A stretch of 64,000 nt of DNA, taken from positions 6,029,001 to 6,093,000 of the forward strand of contig NZ_CP071839.1 of the NCBI RefSeq assembly GCF_017526105.1. The letters are read 5' to 3'. Every line of letters begins with the position of its first letter. Position 1 is the stretch's first letter. The notes under the pieces are model-generated. The model had not been told where the DNA came from and did not search any database. It was given only the letters and a program-made list of their open reading frames with translations. Shown here piece by piece: positions 26,005 through 34,455 of the stretch. The position numbers and the translations under genes are program-made. This DNA is from Streptomyces cyanogenus. GTDB taxonomy: Bacteria > Actinomycetota > Actinomycetes > Streptomycetales > Streptomycetaceae.

Positions 26005-26985
26005 GTGCTGGGTCCCGTGATTCTCGCCGCGTCGCGCAGCGACCGGATGCGACGCCTGATCTCGGCGGCCCCGGTGACCAAGCAGGTCGTCGACCGCTTC
26101 ATCCCCGGCGAGACCGTGGCCGACATCGTCCCGATCGTCGAGGACCTGACGGCCAAGGGCCTGGAGCTGACGATGGATGTCGTCGGCGAGGACATCACCA
26201 CCCCCGAGCAGGCCGCCCACGCCCGGGACGCCTACCTGGAGCTGATCGACCACCTCAAGGGGCTGGAGCTCGGCGAGCGGGTCGAGATGTCGGTCAAGCT
26301 GTCCATGTTCGGGCAGTCCCTCCCGTCGCCCACCACCGCCCTGCTCGACGGGCCCTCCGGGCCCGCCCCTACATTCAACGGCGGCCACGAGCTGGCCCTC
26401 GCCAACGTCCGCCCGGTGGTCGAGGCGGCCGCCGCCATCGGTACGACGGTGACGCTGGACGCCGAGGACCACACCACCCTGGACTCGATGTTCGCCATCC
26501 ACGAGGAGCTGCGGAAGGACTTCCCGCAGACCGGCTGCGTCATCCAGGCCTACCTCTTCCGCACCGAGGCCGACGCCCGCCGCCTCGCCGCCGCCGGCAG
26601 CCGCGTCCGCCTGGTCAAGGGCGCCTACAAGGAGCCCGCCGAGGTCGCCTACCAGCAGAAGCACGAGATAGACAAGGCGTACGTGCGGATCCTGAAGATC
26701 CTCATGGACGGCGAGGGCTACCCGATGATCGGGTCGCACGACCCGCGCCTGATCGCCATCGCCCAGGAGCTGGCCCACAAGGCCGGCCGTAAGCTCGACG
26801 AGTACGAGTTCCAGATGCTCTACGGCATCCGCGGCGACGAGCACCTGCGGCTGGCCGCCGAGGGCCACCGCATGCGCGTCTACACCGCCTACGGCACCGA
26901 CTGGTACGGCTACTTCATGCGCCGTCTCGCGGAGAAGCCGGCGAACCTGCGCTTCTTCCTCCGTTCCATGGTCAGCAAGGGCTGA
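26005..26985 (+). CDS. putA: Proline dehydrogenase (monofunctional)
   Basis: A 326-residue FAD enzyme oxidising proline to pyrroline-5-carboxylate, passing electrons to the respiratory chain. The barrel signatures are visible: 'TLDAEDHTTLDSMFAIHEEL', 'RLVKGAYKEPAEVAYQQKHE', 'YEFQMLYGIRGDEHLRLAAE', and the C-terminal 'YFMRRLAEKPANLRFF', whose paired Arg binds the proline carboxylate. GTG 26005 follows GGAGG by 6 bases. It sits 39 bases before the P5C dehydrogenase gene, forming a two-gene catabolic operon that diverges from a PucR regulator. Confidence 0.95.
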   Translation: MLGPVILAASRSDRMRRLISAAPVTKQVVDRFIPGETVADIVPIVEDLTAKGLELTMDVVGEDITTPEQAAHARDAYLELIDHLKGLELGERVEMSVKLSMFGQSLPSPTTALLDGPSGPAPTFNGGHELALANVRPVVEAAAAIGTTVTLDAEDHTTLDSMFAIHEELRKDFPQTGCVIQAYLFRTEADARRLAAAGSRVRLVKGAYKEPAEVAYQQKHEIDKAYVRILKILMDGEGYPMIGSHDPRLIAIAQELAHKAGRKLDEYEFQMLYGIRGDEHLRLAAEGHRMRVYTAYGTDWYGYFMRRLAEKPANLRFFLRSMVSKG

Positions 26986-27024
26986 GCCCGCACACCCGCT
27001 CACGTACAAGGAGTTACGGATCTC

Positions 27025-28656
27025 ATGGACGCTGTGACCCAGGTCCCCACCCCCGTCAACGAGCCGGTGCACGGCTACGCCCCCGGCTCGCCCGAGCGCG
27101 CCCGGCTGGAGGTCAAGCTCAAGGAGCTGGCCGAGAACCCGATCGACCTGCCGATGACCATCGGCGGGGAGAAGCGGATGGGCGGCGGCGAGACCATCCA
27201 GGTGGTCCAGCCGCACAACCACAAGTCCGTCATCGGCACCCTGCGCAACGCCACCCAGCAGGACGCGCGGGACGCCATCGACGCGGCCCTGGCCGCCGCG
27301 CCGGCCTGGCGTGCGATGTCCTTCGACGACCGTGCCGCGATCATCCTGCGCGCCGCCGAGCTGCTGGCCGGCCCCTGGCGCGAGACCCTCGCCGCCTCCA
27401 CCATGCTGGGCCAGTCCAAGACCGCGCAGCAGGCCGAGATCGACACCCCCTGTGAACTGGTCGACTTCTGGCGCTTCAACGTCCACTACGCCCGCCAGAT
27501 CCTCGCCGAGCAGCCCCCGGCGAACTCCCCGGGCGTGTGGAACCGCCTGGACCACCGCCCGCTGGAGGGCTTCGTCTACGCGATCACGCCGTTCAACTTC
27601 ACGGCGATCGCCGGCAACCTGCCCACCGCTCCCGCCCTGATGGGCAACGTGGTGGTCTGGAAGCCGTCCCCGACGCAGACCCACGCGGCCGTCCTCCTCA
27701 TGCAGCTGCTGGAGGAGGCGGGCCTGCCCAAGGGCGTCATCAACCTCGTCACCGGCGACGGCATCGAGGTCTCCAAGGTCGCCCTGCACCACCGCGACCT
27801 GGCCGGCATCCACTTCACCGGCTCGACCAGGACCTTCCAGTACCTGTGGAAGACGGTCGGCACCAACATCGAGAAGTACCGCTCCTACCCGCGCCTGGTC
27901 GGCGAGACCGGAGGCAAGGACTTCCTCGTCGCGCACCCGTCGGCCGACCGCGCGGTGCTGAAGACCGCCCTCACCCGGGGCGCCTTCGAGTACCAGGGCC
28001 AGAAGTGCAGCGCCACCTCGCGCGCGTACATCCCGGCCTCCATCTGGAACTCCGGCTTCAAGGAGGAGTTCGCGGCCGAGGTCGACTACCTGACCATGGG
28101 TGACGTCACCGACCTGTCGAACTTCCTCGGCGCCGTCATCGACGAGCGCGCCTTCGCCAAGAACAAGGCCGCGATCGACCGCGCCAAGGCGGACCCGGCC
28201 TGCACGATCGTCGCGGGCGGCAGCTACGACGACTCGGTCGGCTACTTCGTCCGCCCGACCGTCATCGAGTGCACCGACCCGGAGAACGAGGTCTTCACGA
28301 CCGAGTACTTCGGTCCGATCCTCGCGGTCCACGTCTACGAGGACGACAAGTACGACGAGATGCTGACCCAGATGGAGTCGGTCTCGGACTACGCCCTCAC
28401 CGGCTCGGTCATCGCCAACGACCGTGCGGCCGCGGCCTACACGATGGAGAAGCTCCGCTACGCGGCCGGCAACTTCTACATCAACGACAAGTCGACCGGC
28501 GCCGTCGTCGGCCAGCAGCCCTTCGGCGGCGGCCGCGCCTCCGGCACCAACGACAAGGCCGGCGCCCCCCAGAACCTCCAGCGCTGGACCCTGACCCGCG
28601 CCATCAAGGAGACCCTGGTCCCGCCGACCGACTACACCTACCCGCACATGGGCTGA
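27025..28656 (+). CDS. pruA: L-glutamate gamma-semialdehyde (P5C) dehydrogenase
   Basis: A 543-residue aldehyde dehydrogenase oxidising the semialdehyde form of P5C to glutamate with NAD. The catalytic Cys lies in 'GAFEYQGQKCSATSRAYIP' and the general-base Glu in 'RLVGETGGKDFLV'. 'ITPFNFTAIAGNLPTAPALM' contains the conserved Asn of the oxyanion hole. The length matches the group-1 P5CDH family (about 540). It is translated from ATG 27025, 39 bases after putA, with which it completes the proline-to-glutamate route. Confidence 0.96.
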   Translation: MDAVTQVPTPVNEPVHGYAPGSPERARLEVKLKELAENPIDLPMTIGGEKRMGGGETIQVVQPHNHKSVIGTLRNATQQDARDAIDAALAAAPAWRAMSFDDRAAIILRAAELLAGPWRETLAASTMLGQSKTAQQAEIDTPCELVDFWRFNVHYARQILAEQPPANSPGVWNRLDHRPLEGFVYAITPFNFTAIAGNLPTAPALMGNVVVWKPSPTQTHAAVLLMQLLEEAGLPKGVINLVTGDGIEVSKVALHHRDLAGIHFTGSTRTFQYLWKTVGTNIEKYRSYPRLVGETGGKDFLVAHPSADRAVLKTALTRGAFEYQGQKCSATSRAYIPASIWNSGFKEEFAAEVDYLTMGDVTDLSNFLGAVIDERAFAKNKAAIDRAKADPACTIVAGGSYDDSVGYFVRPTVIECTDPENEVFTTEYFGPILAVHVYEDDKYDEMLTQMESVSDYALTGSVIANDRAAAAYTMEKLRYAAGNFYINDKSTGAVVGQQPFGGGRASGTNDKAGAPQNLQRWTLTRAIKETLVPPTDYTYPHMG

Positions 28657-28675
28657 TCCCCGGCGCCCCGGACAC

Positions 28676-28715
28676 GGGCCGGCGGACCTGACCTTCGGGG
28701 CGGGCCCGCCGGCCC
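28676..28715. terminator. Hairpin terminator after the proline operon
   Basis: A perfect 10-bp stem (28676-28685 with 28706-28715) lies between the pruA stop and a convergent secreted-protein gene, followed by CTTCC. Confidence 0.65.
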
Positions 28716-28753
28716 CTTCCCGTCACGCGGCGTCCCGTGCGGCCGTCAGGCCC

Positions 28754-29176
28754 TCACGGGAGGTTCAGCGTGATGGTGTCGTCGTCGCTCAGATCGTGCT
28801 GGTTGATCTTCAGGTGGTACTGGTGGCTGCTGCCGCCCGGAATCGTGCAGGTCACGGTGACGGCCAGCTTGAAGTTCGTGTTCACCGGCACGACGAGGTC
28901 GACGGGACCGTAGGGCGCGTTCGGCTGGCTCTGGCTGTCGACCCCGTCCGAGACGGACGAACCCAGCGCCCGCAGGGTGACCCTCGTGGGGACGGTGTTC
29001 GGGAACTTGCCCGCGCAGCTCACGGAGCCGGAGTAGGTCACCGTTCCCGGCTCCAGTCCCGCAGGGTGCTCCGGCACCGCGGAGCGCGCCGGACCGGCGA
29101 ACAGCAGGCCGCCGGCAGTGGCCACGGCGCAGACCGCCAGGGTGCGGTACCCGCGGCTCGAAGTGTTGGTAGGCAT
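28754..29176 (-). CDS. Secreted protein of unknown function
   Basis: A 140-residue protein starting at ATG 29176 (AGGTGG site upstream). The first 34 residues form a Sec signal peptide: basic 'SSRGYR', a hydrophobic core, and a likely cut after 'GPARSA'. The mature part is about 105 residues, beta-rich in appearance, with two Cys residues ('VSCAGKF' and 'VTCTIPG') that could form a disulfide. No family is recognised. It converges on pruA and is monocistronic. Confidence 0.7.
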   Translation of the reverse strand: MPTNTSSRGYRTLAVCAVATAGGLLFAGPARSAVPEHPAGLEPGTVTYSGSVSCAGKFPNTVPTRVTLRALGSSVSDGVDSQSQPNAPYGPVDLVVPVNTNFKLAVTVTCTIPGGSSHQYHLKINQHDLSDDDTITLNLP

Positions 29177-29382
29177 GTCACCACCTGCCTCAGGGGAGTG
29201 TGGGGAGGTCAACGGGGCCCATGGGCGCCTCGAGCACGGGGGCTGGCTCCGGTCACGTCACGGCAGCACCACCGGCCCCATCCGTTTCACCACCGTGCTA
29301 CAGGCCCACCCGGACTGCAACCGCGGGCCCTGCCGGCTGGCCGGTATTCCGGCGGACGGCCGGGCGGGCGGAGAATGACGCC

Positions 29383-29922
29383 GTGGTCATCCGCATGCGC
29401 ACCGCCCACACCGCCGACCTCGACCCGTCCGAACTCCGGGACGTACGCGCCCTGTTGGACGACGCGTTCGACGGGGACTTCTCCGACGCGGACTGGGACC
29501 ACGGGCTCGGCGGGATGCATGTGCTGGTCCGGGACGGGGGCGGGCTCGCCGCTCACGGGTCGCTCGTGATGCGCCGGGTGCGGCACGGGGGGTGCTGGCT
29601 GCGGACCGGGTACGTGGAGGCCGTCGCCGTGCGGGCCGACGTACGGCGGACGGGGCTCGGCGGGCGGGTGATGGCCGAGCTGGAGCGGGTGGTCGACCGG
29701 GCCTACGACCTCGGCGCGCTCGCCGCGAGCGACGAGGGCGCCCTGCTGTACACCGCCCGCGGCTGGCAGCAGTGGCCCGGCCGGGTGCACGCCCTCTCGC
29801 CGGACGGGATCGTAGGGCTGCCGGAGGAAGAAGGCGGTGTGTACGTACGGCCCGCGCTCGCCGGCCCGCTCGACCCCGACGGCGAGCTGGTCTTCGACTG
29901 GCGCGACGGCGACGTGACCTGA
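29383..29922 (+). CDS. AAC(2')-I-like aminoglycoside N-acetyltransferase homologue
   Basis: A 179-residue GNAT protein that closely follows the pattern of aminoglycoside 2'-N-acetyltransferases, such as the intrinsic mycobacterial AAC(2')-Ic of about 181 residues. Shared blocks as I recall them: 'FSDADWDHGLGGMHVLV' (cf. FTETDWEHTLGGMHAL), 'LRTGYVEAVAVRADVRRTGL' with the acetyl-CoA loop, 'YDLGALAASDEGALLYTARG', and the terminal 'FDWRDGDVT' (cf. CDWRAGDVW). Aminoglycoside acetylation is therefore plausible but unproven; mycobacterial homologues have been proposed to act on other amine substrates. GTG 29383 is chosen (GGCGGAG upstream). GC content matches its surroundings, with no sign of recent transfer. 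Confidence 0.85.
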   Translation: MVIRMRTAHTADLDPSELRDVRALLDDAFDGDFSDADWDHGLGGMHVLVRDGGGLAAHGSLVMRRVRHGGCWLRTGYVEAVAVRADVRRTGLGGRVMAELERVVDRAYDLGALAASDEGALLYTARGWQQWPGRVHALSPDGIVGLPEEEGGVYVRPALAGPLDPDGELVFDWRDGDVT

Positions 29923-29991
29923 CGCCTCCTGCCTTCCCTCCTGCGGGGGATCGCTGAATCGCGCGAAAGCCCAGCTCAGAGAGGTGTGACC

Positions 29992-30049
29992 CGGTCCACC
30001 GTCTCAGATAGTAGGAAGTCCGAGTAATTGGGCAGACAGACGCGGACCG
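29992..30049 (+). other. Possible structured leader RNA or operator region
   Basis: CGGTCC-ACCGTCT (29992-30004) can pair with AGACGCGGACCG (30038-30049) to form an 11-bp stem with one internal mismatch or bulge. The stem encloses an imperfect palindrome, TAGTAGGAAGTCCGAGTA (30009-30026). The region is noticeably AT-richer than its surroundings. It lies in the 289-base space before the 43-residue ORF at 30212, with no other gene visible there. Confidence 0.35.
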
Positions 30050-30211
30050 CTCCCTTAATTTGAAAGGAGCCGAACGTCTCGCTCGACCCAGCGAATGGCG
30101 GTCGTGAGCCAGGCCCCGTGCAGGCAACCCCTGCGGCCGGCGCTCCCGCCCCTTCCGGCGACTCGCAACCCTCACTGCCGTGCTCCACGTATGCCGAAGG
30201 AGTCGATCGCC

Positions 30212-30343
30212 ATGGCCGAGACGACCGTCCGCCGCCGAGTCCGCCACGTGTCCCGCACGAGCGAGTCCGACCGCCAGAACGCCGCCGCCGCCCTCCAGCG
30301 CGCCCTGGACCGCCGGGACAACGGCGGCGCGACCGGCCACTGA
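30212..30343 (+). CDS. Small basic protein, 43 residues
   Basis: A short ORF starting at ATG 30212 with a clear AAGGAG site 8 bases upstream. The product begins 'MAETTVRRRVRHVSRTSESD' and continues with an Ala/Arg-rich helix, ending 'GGATGH'. It is basic, has no Cys, and has no signal peptide. Similar short proteins seem familiar from Streptomyces genomes, but no function is known to me. The long AT-richer upstream region suggests its own regulated promoter. Confidence 0.6.
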   Translation: MAETTVRRRVRHVSRTSESDRQNAAAALQRALDRRDNGGATGH

Positions 30344-30390
30344 GCCGCACCACCAGCCGGGAGCCGCAGCCCGAGGGGTGCGGCGCGGCC

Positions 30391-31938
30391 TCACCCGCCG
30401 CGCCGCACCTCGAAGTGGTCGATCCGCCGCCCGTCCTGCGCCAGCGCCGACACCACGAGCCGCGGTGAGGCGCCCGGCCGCACCTCCACCGCCAGCAGCG
30501 AGAAGCCGGTGTAACGCACCCGCGACCAGTCCGCCGTCTCCGGGAGGCGGTCCTTGTCCTTCGTCCAGACGAAGGACCGCACGGCCTCGTGCCGGGTGAC
30601 GTGTCCCTCGTGGCTGTCCTCGACGCCCGGGGGGAAGGCGTACAGGTCACGCCCGCCGCCGCCCGCCGTGACGTACACGGTGCCGTCCCGGCCGGGATCG
30701 GTGGAGCCGCCGACCGGCACCGCCCGGCCGACCCCTCCGGCGCTGATCGCGTCCGTGCGCTCGTACACGTGGTTGTGCCCGTTGATCACCAGGTCCACCC
30801 GGTGCCGTGCGAACAGCGGCAGCCACTCGCGCCGGACACCCCCGTCCGAGGCGTGCCGGGAGGTCGAGTAGGCGCAGTGGTGGAAGAAGACCACCACGAA
30901 GTCGATGCCGTCCGTCGCGCGCAGCCGGCGCAGCGTCCGGTCCAGCCAGGCCGTCTGCCGGCCGCCGCTGCGCCCGAGGTTGGCGGGGATCTCGTACGAC
31001 ACGTCGTTGGCGTCCAGCGCGACGAAGCCGGCGTTCCCGTACACGAAGGCGTAGGCGCCCGGGGTGCCGTGCGGGTCGAAGCCGGTCTCCGGCAGCGAGA
31101 ACCGGGCCAGTTGGCCGCCGTAGCCGTCCGGTGAGTACCAGGCCTCCATGTCGTGGTTGCCGGTCGTCACCATCCACGGCACGGACCGTGCGACCGGCTC
31201 GTTCTGTTCGAGGAACAGGTCCCAGAAGGCGGGGTCGTAGCCGTCCGTGCGCTGCCCGGTGCCGTTGACGTCCGCGTAGCAGATGTCGCCGGCGTGCAGA
31301 TGGAAGGCGGGCTTCTGGCGCAGCAGCAGACCGTCGTTGGCGCTCGCCGCCCGGCCCACCCCCTGGTCGCCGAAGGCCGTGAACACGAAGCGTTCCGGAC
31401 GGGCGGGCGCCGTGCGGAAGGAGGCGATGGCCGCGCGGTGACCGGCGGCGGCCGGGTCCCAGCCGTCGTGGCCGACGCCGTAGTGGTACGTCGTCCCGGG
31501 CGCGAGACCGTCCACGGCCGCGTGCACGTAGTACTGCTCCAGGGCGGGCCGCACCCCCGGCACCCCGGGCGTGTGCAGCGGCCGTACCTCGGCCGCGATC
31601 CGGCGCCCGAGGTCGTCGGGGCGCAGCCCGAGGCGGACGTACGGCCGCCGCACCGCGAACGGCACCTGCCAGGAGATCCGCATCCGGGTGCGGGGGTCGG
31701 CGCCGAAGGCGAGATGGCGGCCGAACGGGCGCACCACCCAGCCCGGTGCCCGCGAGCCGGCCGGGCCCGGCCGGCCCCCGGACGCGCCGGCGCAGCCGGT
31801 CAGCAGACCGCCCGCCACCGCCCCCGCCGTCACCAGCGTGCGGCGCGGGAGCACCCGGGTGTGCAGGTACTCGTACTGTTCGGCCATGCTCAGCCGTCCG
31901 GCGAGCGCGCGGGGGATGCCGACGTCGGGGGTGTCCAT
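30391..31938 (-). CDS. Purple acid phosphatase-like metallophosphoesterase (exported)
   Basis: A 515-residue extracellular phosphoesterase. The N-terminal region carries a Tat-like signal ('LPRRTLVTAGAVAGGLLTGC'), whose end also fits a lipobox. A fibronectin-like N-terminal domain typical of purple acid phosphatases follows, then the catalytic domain with the metal motifs in order: 'FTAFGDQG', 'LHAGDICYAD', 'VTTGNHDME', 'VVFFHHCAYS' and 'INGHNHVYER'. It should release phosphate from organic esters outside the cell. ATG 31938 is used because conserved sequence ('DVGIPRALAGRLSMAEQYEY') begins just after it. It diverges from leuB. Confidence 0.92.
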   Translation of the reverse strand: MDTPDVGIPRALAGRLSMAEQYEYLHTRVLPRRTLVTAGAVAGGLLTGCAGASGGRPGPAGSRAPGWVVRPFGRHLAFGADPRTRMRISWQVPFAVRRPYVRLGLRPDDLGRRIAAEVRPLHTPGVPGVRPALEQYYVHAAVDGLAPGTTYHYGVGHDGWDPAAAGHRAAIASFRTAPARPERFVFTAFGDQGVGRAASANDGLLLRQKPAFHLHAGDICYADVNGTGQRTDGYDPAFWDLFLEQNEPVARSVPWMVTTGNHDMEAWYSPDGYGGQLARFSLPETGFDPHGTPGAYAFVYGNAGFVALDANDVSYEIPANLGRSGGRQTAWLDRTLRRLRATDGIDFVVVFFHHCAYSTSRHASDGGVRREWLPLFARHRVDLVINGHNHVYERTDAISAGGVGRAVPVGGSTDPGRDGTVYVTAGGGGRDLYAFPPGVEDSHEGHVTRHEAVRSFVWTKDKDRLPETADWSRVRYTGFSLLAVEVRPGASPRLVVSALAQDGRRIDHFEVRRGG

Positions 31939-32049
31939 GCACGGAAACGTTCCACCGCGGCTCAACGTCCTTGCCGCACAGGGGTGAACCCCAGCCGACG
32001 GGAGGACGCCGGCCACCCGCCCGGGTGTCCGCATGACGGACAGGGCGTG

Positions 32050-32075
32050 TCATCCCATGGGACGAGGAGTAGGGT
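32050..32075 (+). promoter_or_regulatory. leuB leaderless promoter with palindrome
   Basis: The -10 TAGGGT (32070-32075) ends 6 bases before ATG 32082, implying a leaderless transcript. A 16-bp near-perfect palindrome, TCATCCCATGGGACGA (32050-32065), occupies the -35/spacer region and looks like an operator. Confidence 0.5.
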
Positions 32076-32081
32076 GCCCGC

Positions 32082-33125
32082 ATGTCTCGCAGCATCAATC
32101 TCGCAGTGATCCCCGGTGACGGCATCGGCCAGGAGGTCGTGGCCGAGGGTCTCAAGGTCCTCTCCGCCGTCCTGCCGCAGGATGTGAAGCTGGAGACCAA
32201 GGAGTACGACTTCGGCGCCAAGCGCTACCACGCCACCGGTGAGACCCTCACCGACGCCGACCTCGACTCCCTCAAGCAGCACGACGCGATCCTGCTCGGC
32301 GCCATCGGCGACCCGAGCGTCCCGTCCGGCGTCCTGGAGCGGGGCTTCCTGCTCAAGCTCCGCTTCGCCTTCGACCACCACGTCAACCTGCGCCCCTCGA
32401 AGCTGCTCCCCGGTGTCGCCACCCCGCTCGCCGGCCAGCCGGAGATCGACTTCGTCGTCGTCCGCGAGGGCACCGAGGGCCCGTACACCGGCAACGGCGG
32501 CACCATCCGCAAGGGCACCGAGCACGAGGTCGCCACCGAGGTCTCGGTGAACACCGCCTACGGTGTCGAGCGCGTGGTCCGCGACGCCTTCGAGCGTGCC
32601 CAGGCCCGCCCGCGCAAGAAGCTCACGCTGGTCCACAAGAACAACGTGCTGACCTTCGCCGGGCACCTGTGGACGAACATCTTCAACCAGGTGGCCCAGG
32701 AGTACCCCGAGGTCACCACCGACTACATCCACGTCGACGCGGCGACGATCTACCTCGTCACCGACCCCGCCCGCTTCGACGTCATCGTCACCGACAACCT
32801 CTTCGGCGACATCATCACCGACCTCGCCGCGGCCGTCTCCGGCGGCATCGGCGTGGCCGCCTCCGGGAACATCAACCCCAGCGGCGAGTTCCCGTCCATG
32901 TTCGAGCCGGTCCACGGCTCGGCCCCGGACATCGCCGGCCAGGGCAAGGCCGATCCCACCGCCACCGTCCTGTCCGTCGCCCTGCTGCTGCGCCACCTGG
33001 GTTACGACGCCGAGGCCGACCGCATCGACGCGGCGGTCGCCGCCGACCTCACCGAGCGCGCCGGGCAGCCCGCCCGGAGCACCTCCGGGATCGGCGACGC
33101 GCTCGCCGTACGCGTAGCCGGCTGA
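32082..33125 (+). CDS. leuB: 3-isopropylmalate dehydrogenase
   Basis: A 347-residue enzyme that oxidatively decarboxylates 3-isopropylmalate in leucine synthesis, using NAD and Mg or Mn. The N-terminus 'NLAVIPGDGIGQEVVAEGLK' is diagnostic of the isocitrate/isopropylmalate dehydrogenase fold. The substrate Arg/Tyr region reads 'VVREGTEGPYTGNGG'. The metal-ligand Asps lie in 'VTDNLFGDIITDLAAA', and the NAD-binding loop is 'VHGSAPDIAGQGKADPTATV'. ATG 32082 sits directly after a promoter -10, so translation is probably leaderless. It is monocistronic, ended by a hairpin, with ilvE next on the same strand. Confidence 0.97.
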   Translation: MSRSINLAVIPGDGIGQEVVAEGLKVLSAVLPQDVKLETKEYDFGAKRYHATGETLTDADLDSLKQHDAILLGAIGDPSVPSGVLERGFLLKLRFAFDHHVNLRPSKLLPGVATPLAGQPEIDFVVVREGTEGPYTGNGGTIRKGTEHEVATEVSVNTAYGVERVVRDAFERAQARPRKKLTLVHKNNVLTFAGHLWTNIFNQVAQEYPEVTTDYIHVDAATIYLVTDPARFDVIVTDNLFGDIITDLAAAVSGGIGVAASGNINPSGEFPSMFEPVHGSAPDIAGQGKADPTATVLSVALLLRHLGYDAEADRIDAAVAADLTERAGQPARSTSGIGDALAVRVAG

Positions 33126-33143
33126 CCCGCCGCGCTACACCGA

Positions 33144-33176
33144 GCCGCCGGGTCGCAACCGCACCCGGCGGCTTTT
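33144..33176 (+). terminator. Terminator after leuB
   Basis: A perfect 10-bp stem GCCGCCGGGT (33144-33153) with ACCCGGCGGC (33163-33172), followed by TTTT, 18 bases after the leuB stop. Confidence 0.85.
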
Positions 33177-33274
33177 CCTGTGCCTCGCCGGGTGCCACCA
33201 TCAACCCCTGGACCGCTTCACCCCGATTCCGTCCGCTACCGCCCCCGCGCGATAATCGAACGCGGAGCCGCGAT

Positions 33275-33352
33275 ATGAGGGAATGCTCGGACGTCCTAGC
33301 ACTGGCGACCGGCAGTACAGGCGTGAGCGCGGCCCGTCACTACAACCGGTGA
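33275..33352 (+). CDS. Possible 25-residue leader ORF upstream of ilvE
   Basis: ATG 33275 opens a 25-codon frame (MRECSDVLALATG...) ending at TGA 33350-33352, ten bases before ilvE. It is preceded by GATAAT (33251-33256, -10-like) and CGGAG. It includes a Val-Leu-Ala-Leu stretch, with the very rare Leu codon CTA as well as AGT and ACA. No T-run terminator lies between it and ilvE, so any control would be translational coupling or antitermination of another kind. It may be fortuitous. Confidence 0.3.
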   Translation: MRECSDVLALATGSTGVSAARHYNR

Positions 33353-33362
33353 AGGACAACAC

Positions 33363-34451
33363 ATGACGACGCCCACGATCGAGCTCAAGCCCTCCGCCAG
33401 CCCGCTCGCCGCCGCAGAGCGCGAGGCGATCCTGGCCAATCCGGGGTTCGGCCGCCACTTCACCGACCACATGGTGACGATCAAGTGGACCGAGGGCCGC
33501 GGCTGGCACGACGGTCAGCTCGTTCCGTACGCGCCGATCCCCCTCGACCCGGCCACCCACGTCCTGCACTACGCGCAGGAGATCTTCGAGGGTCTGAAGG
33601 CGTACCGGCAGCCCGACGGCTCGGTCGCCCTCTTCCGGCCGGACCAGAACGCCAAGCGCTTCCAGCGCTCCGCCCGCCGCCTCGCCATGCCGGAACTCCC
33701 GGTCGAGACGTTCATCGAGGCCTGCGACGCCCTGGTCCGGCAGGACATCGACTGGGTGCCCGCGCACGGCGGCGAGGAGTCGCTGTACCTGCGTCCGTTC
33801 ATGATCGCCACCGAGGTCGGGCTGGGCGTCAAGCCCGCCAACGAGTACCTCTTCCTCGTCATCGCCTCCCCGGCCGGCGCGTACTTCCCGGGCGGCGTCA
33901 GGCCGGTGTCCATCTGGGTCTCCGAGGACCGCGTCCGTGCCGTCCCCGGCGGCATGGGCGACGCCAAGACCGGCGGCAACTACGCCGCGTCCCTGCTCGC
34001 CCAGGCCGAGGCCGCCGCCAAGGGCTGCGACCAGGTCTGCTACCTCGACGCGGTCGAGCACAAGTGGGTCGAGGAACTGGGCGGGATGAACCTGTACTTC
34101 GTGTACGGCAACAAGATCGTCACGCCCACCCTGACCGGTTCCATCCTGGAGGGCGTCACCCGTGACTCCCTGCTGGCCGTCGCCCGTGACCTCGGGTTCG
34201 AGTCCGAGGAGGGCCGCGTCTCGGTGGACCAGTGGCAGCGGGACTCGGAGAACGGCACCCTCACCGAGGTCTTCGCGTGCGGCACCGCCGCCGTGATCAC
34301 CCCGGTCGGCACCATCAAGCGGGCCGGTGCGGAGTGGCAGCAGAGCGGTGGGCAGCCGGGCGAGGTCACCCTGCGGCTGCGTGAGGCCCTGCTCGACCTC
34401 CAGCGCGGGACGGCCGAGGACAAGCACGGCTGGATGCACCGCGTCGGCTGA
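33363..34451 (+). CDS. ilvE: Branched-chain amino acid aminotransferase
   Basis: A 362-residue PLP enzyme (fold type IV) carrying out the last step of Leu, Ile and Val synthesis and the first of their breakdown. Seen are 'LHYAQEIFEGLKAYRQPDGS', 'YLRPFMIATEVGLGVKPANE', the PLP-lysine region 'CYLDAVEHKWVEELGGMNLY', and 'EVFACGTAAVITPVGTIK', which contacts the cofactor phosphate. ATG 33363 follows GAAGGA. It stands alone, converging on a permease gene, with leuB and a terminator upstream. Confidence 0.96.
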   Translation: MTTPTIELKPSASPLAAAEREAILANPGFGRHFTDHMVTIKWTEGRGWHDGQLVPYAPIPLDPATHVLHYAQEIFEGLKAYRQPDGSVALFRPDQNAKRFQRSARRLAMPELPVETFIEACDALVRQDIDWVPAHGGEESLYLRPFMIATEVGLGVKPANEYLFLVIASPAGAYFPGGVRPVSIWVSEDRVRAVPGGMGDAKTGGNYAASLLAQAEAAAKGCDQVCYLDAVEHKWVEELGGMNLYFVYGNKIVTPTLTGSILEGVTRDSLLAVARDLGFESEEGRVSVDQWQRDSENGTLTEVFACGTAAVITPVGTIKRAGAEWQQSGGQPGEVTLRLREALLDLQRGTAEDKHGWMHRVG

Positions 34452-34455
34452 CGGC

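Noticed and set aside
29383..29922. The AAC(2')-like gene as an acquired resistance gene
   Set aside because: GC content and codon use match the neighbours, and there are no mobile-element remnants around it.
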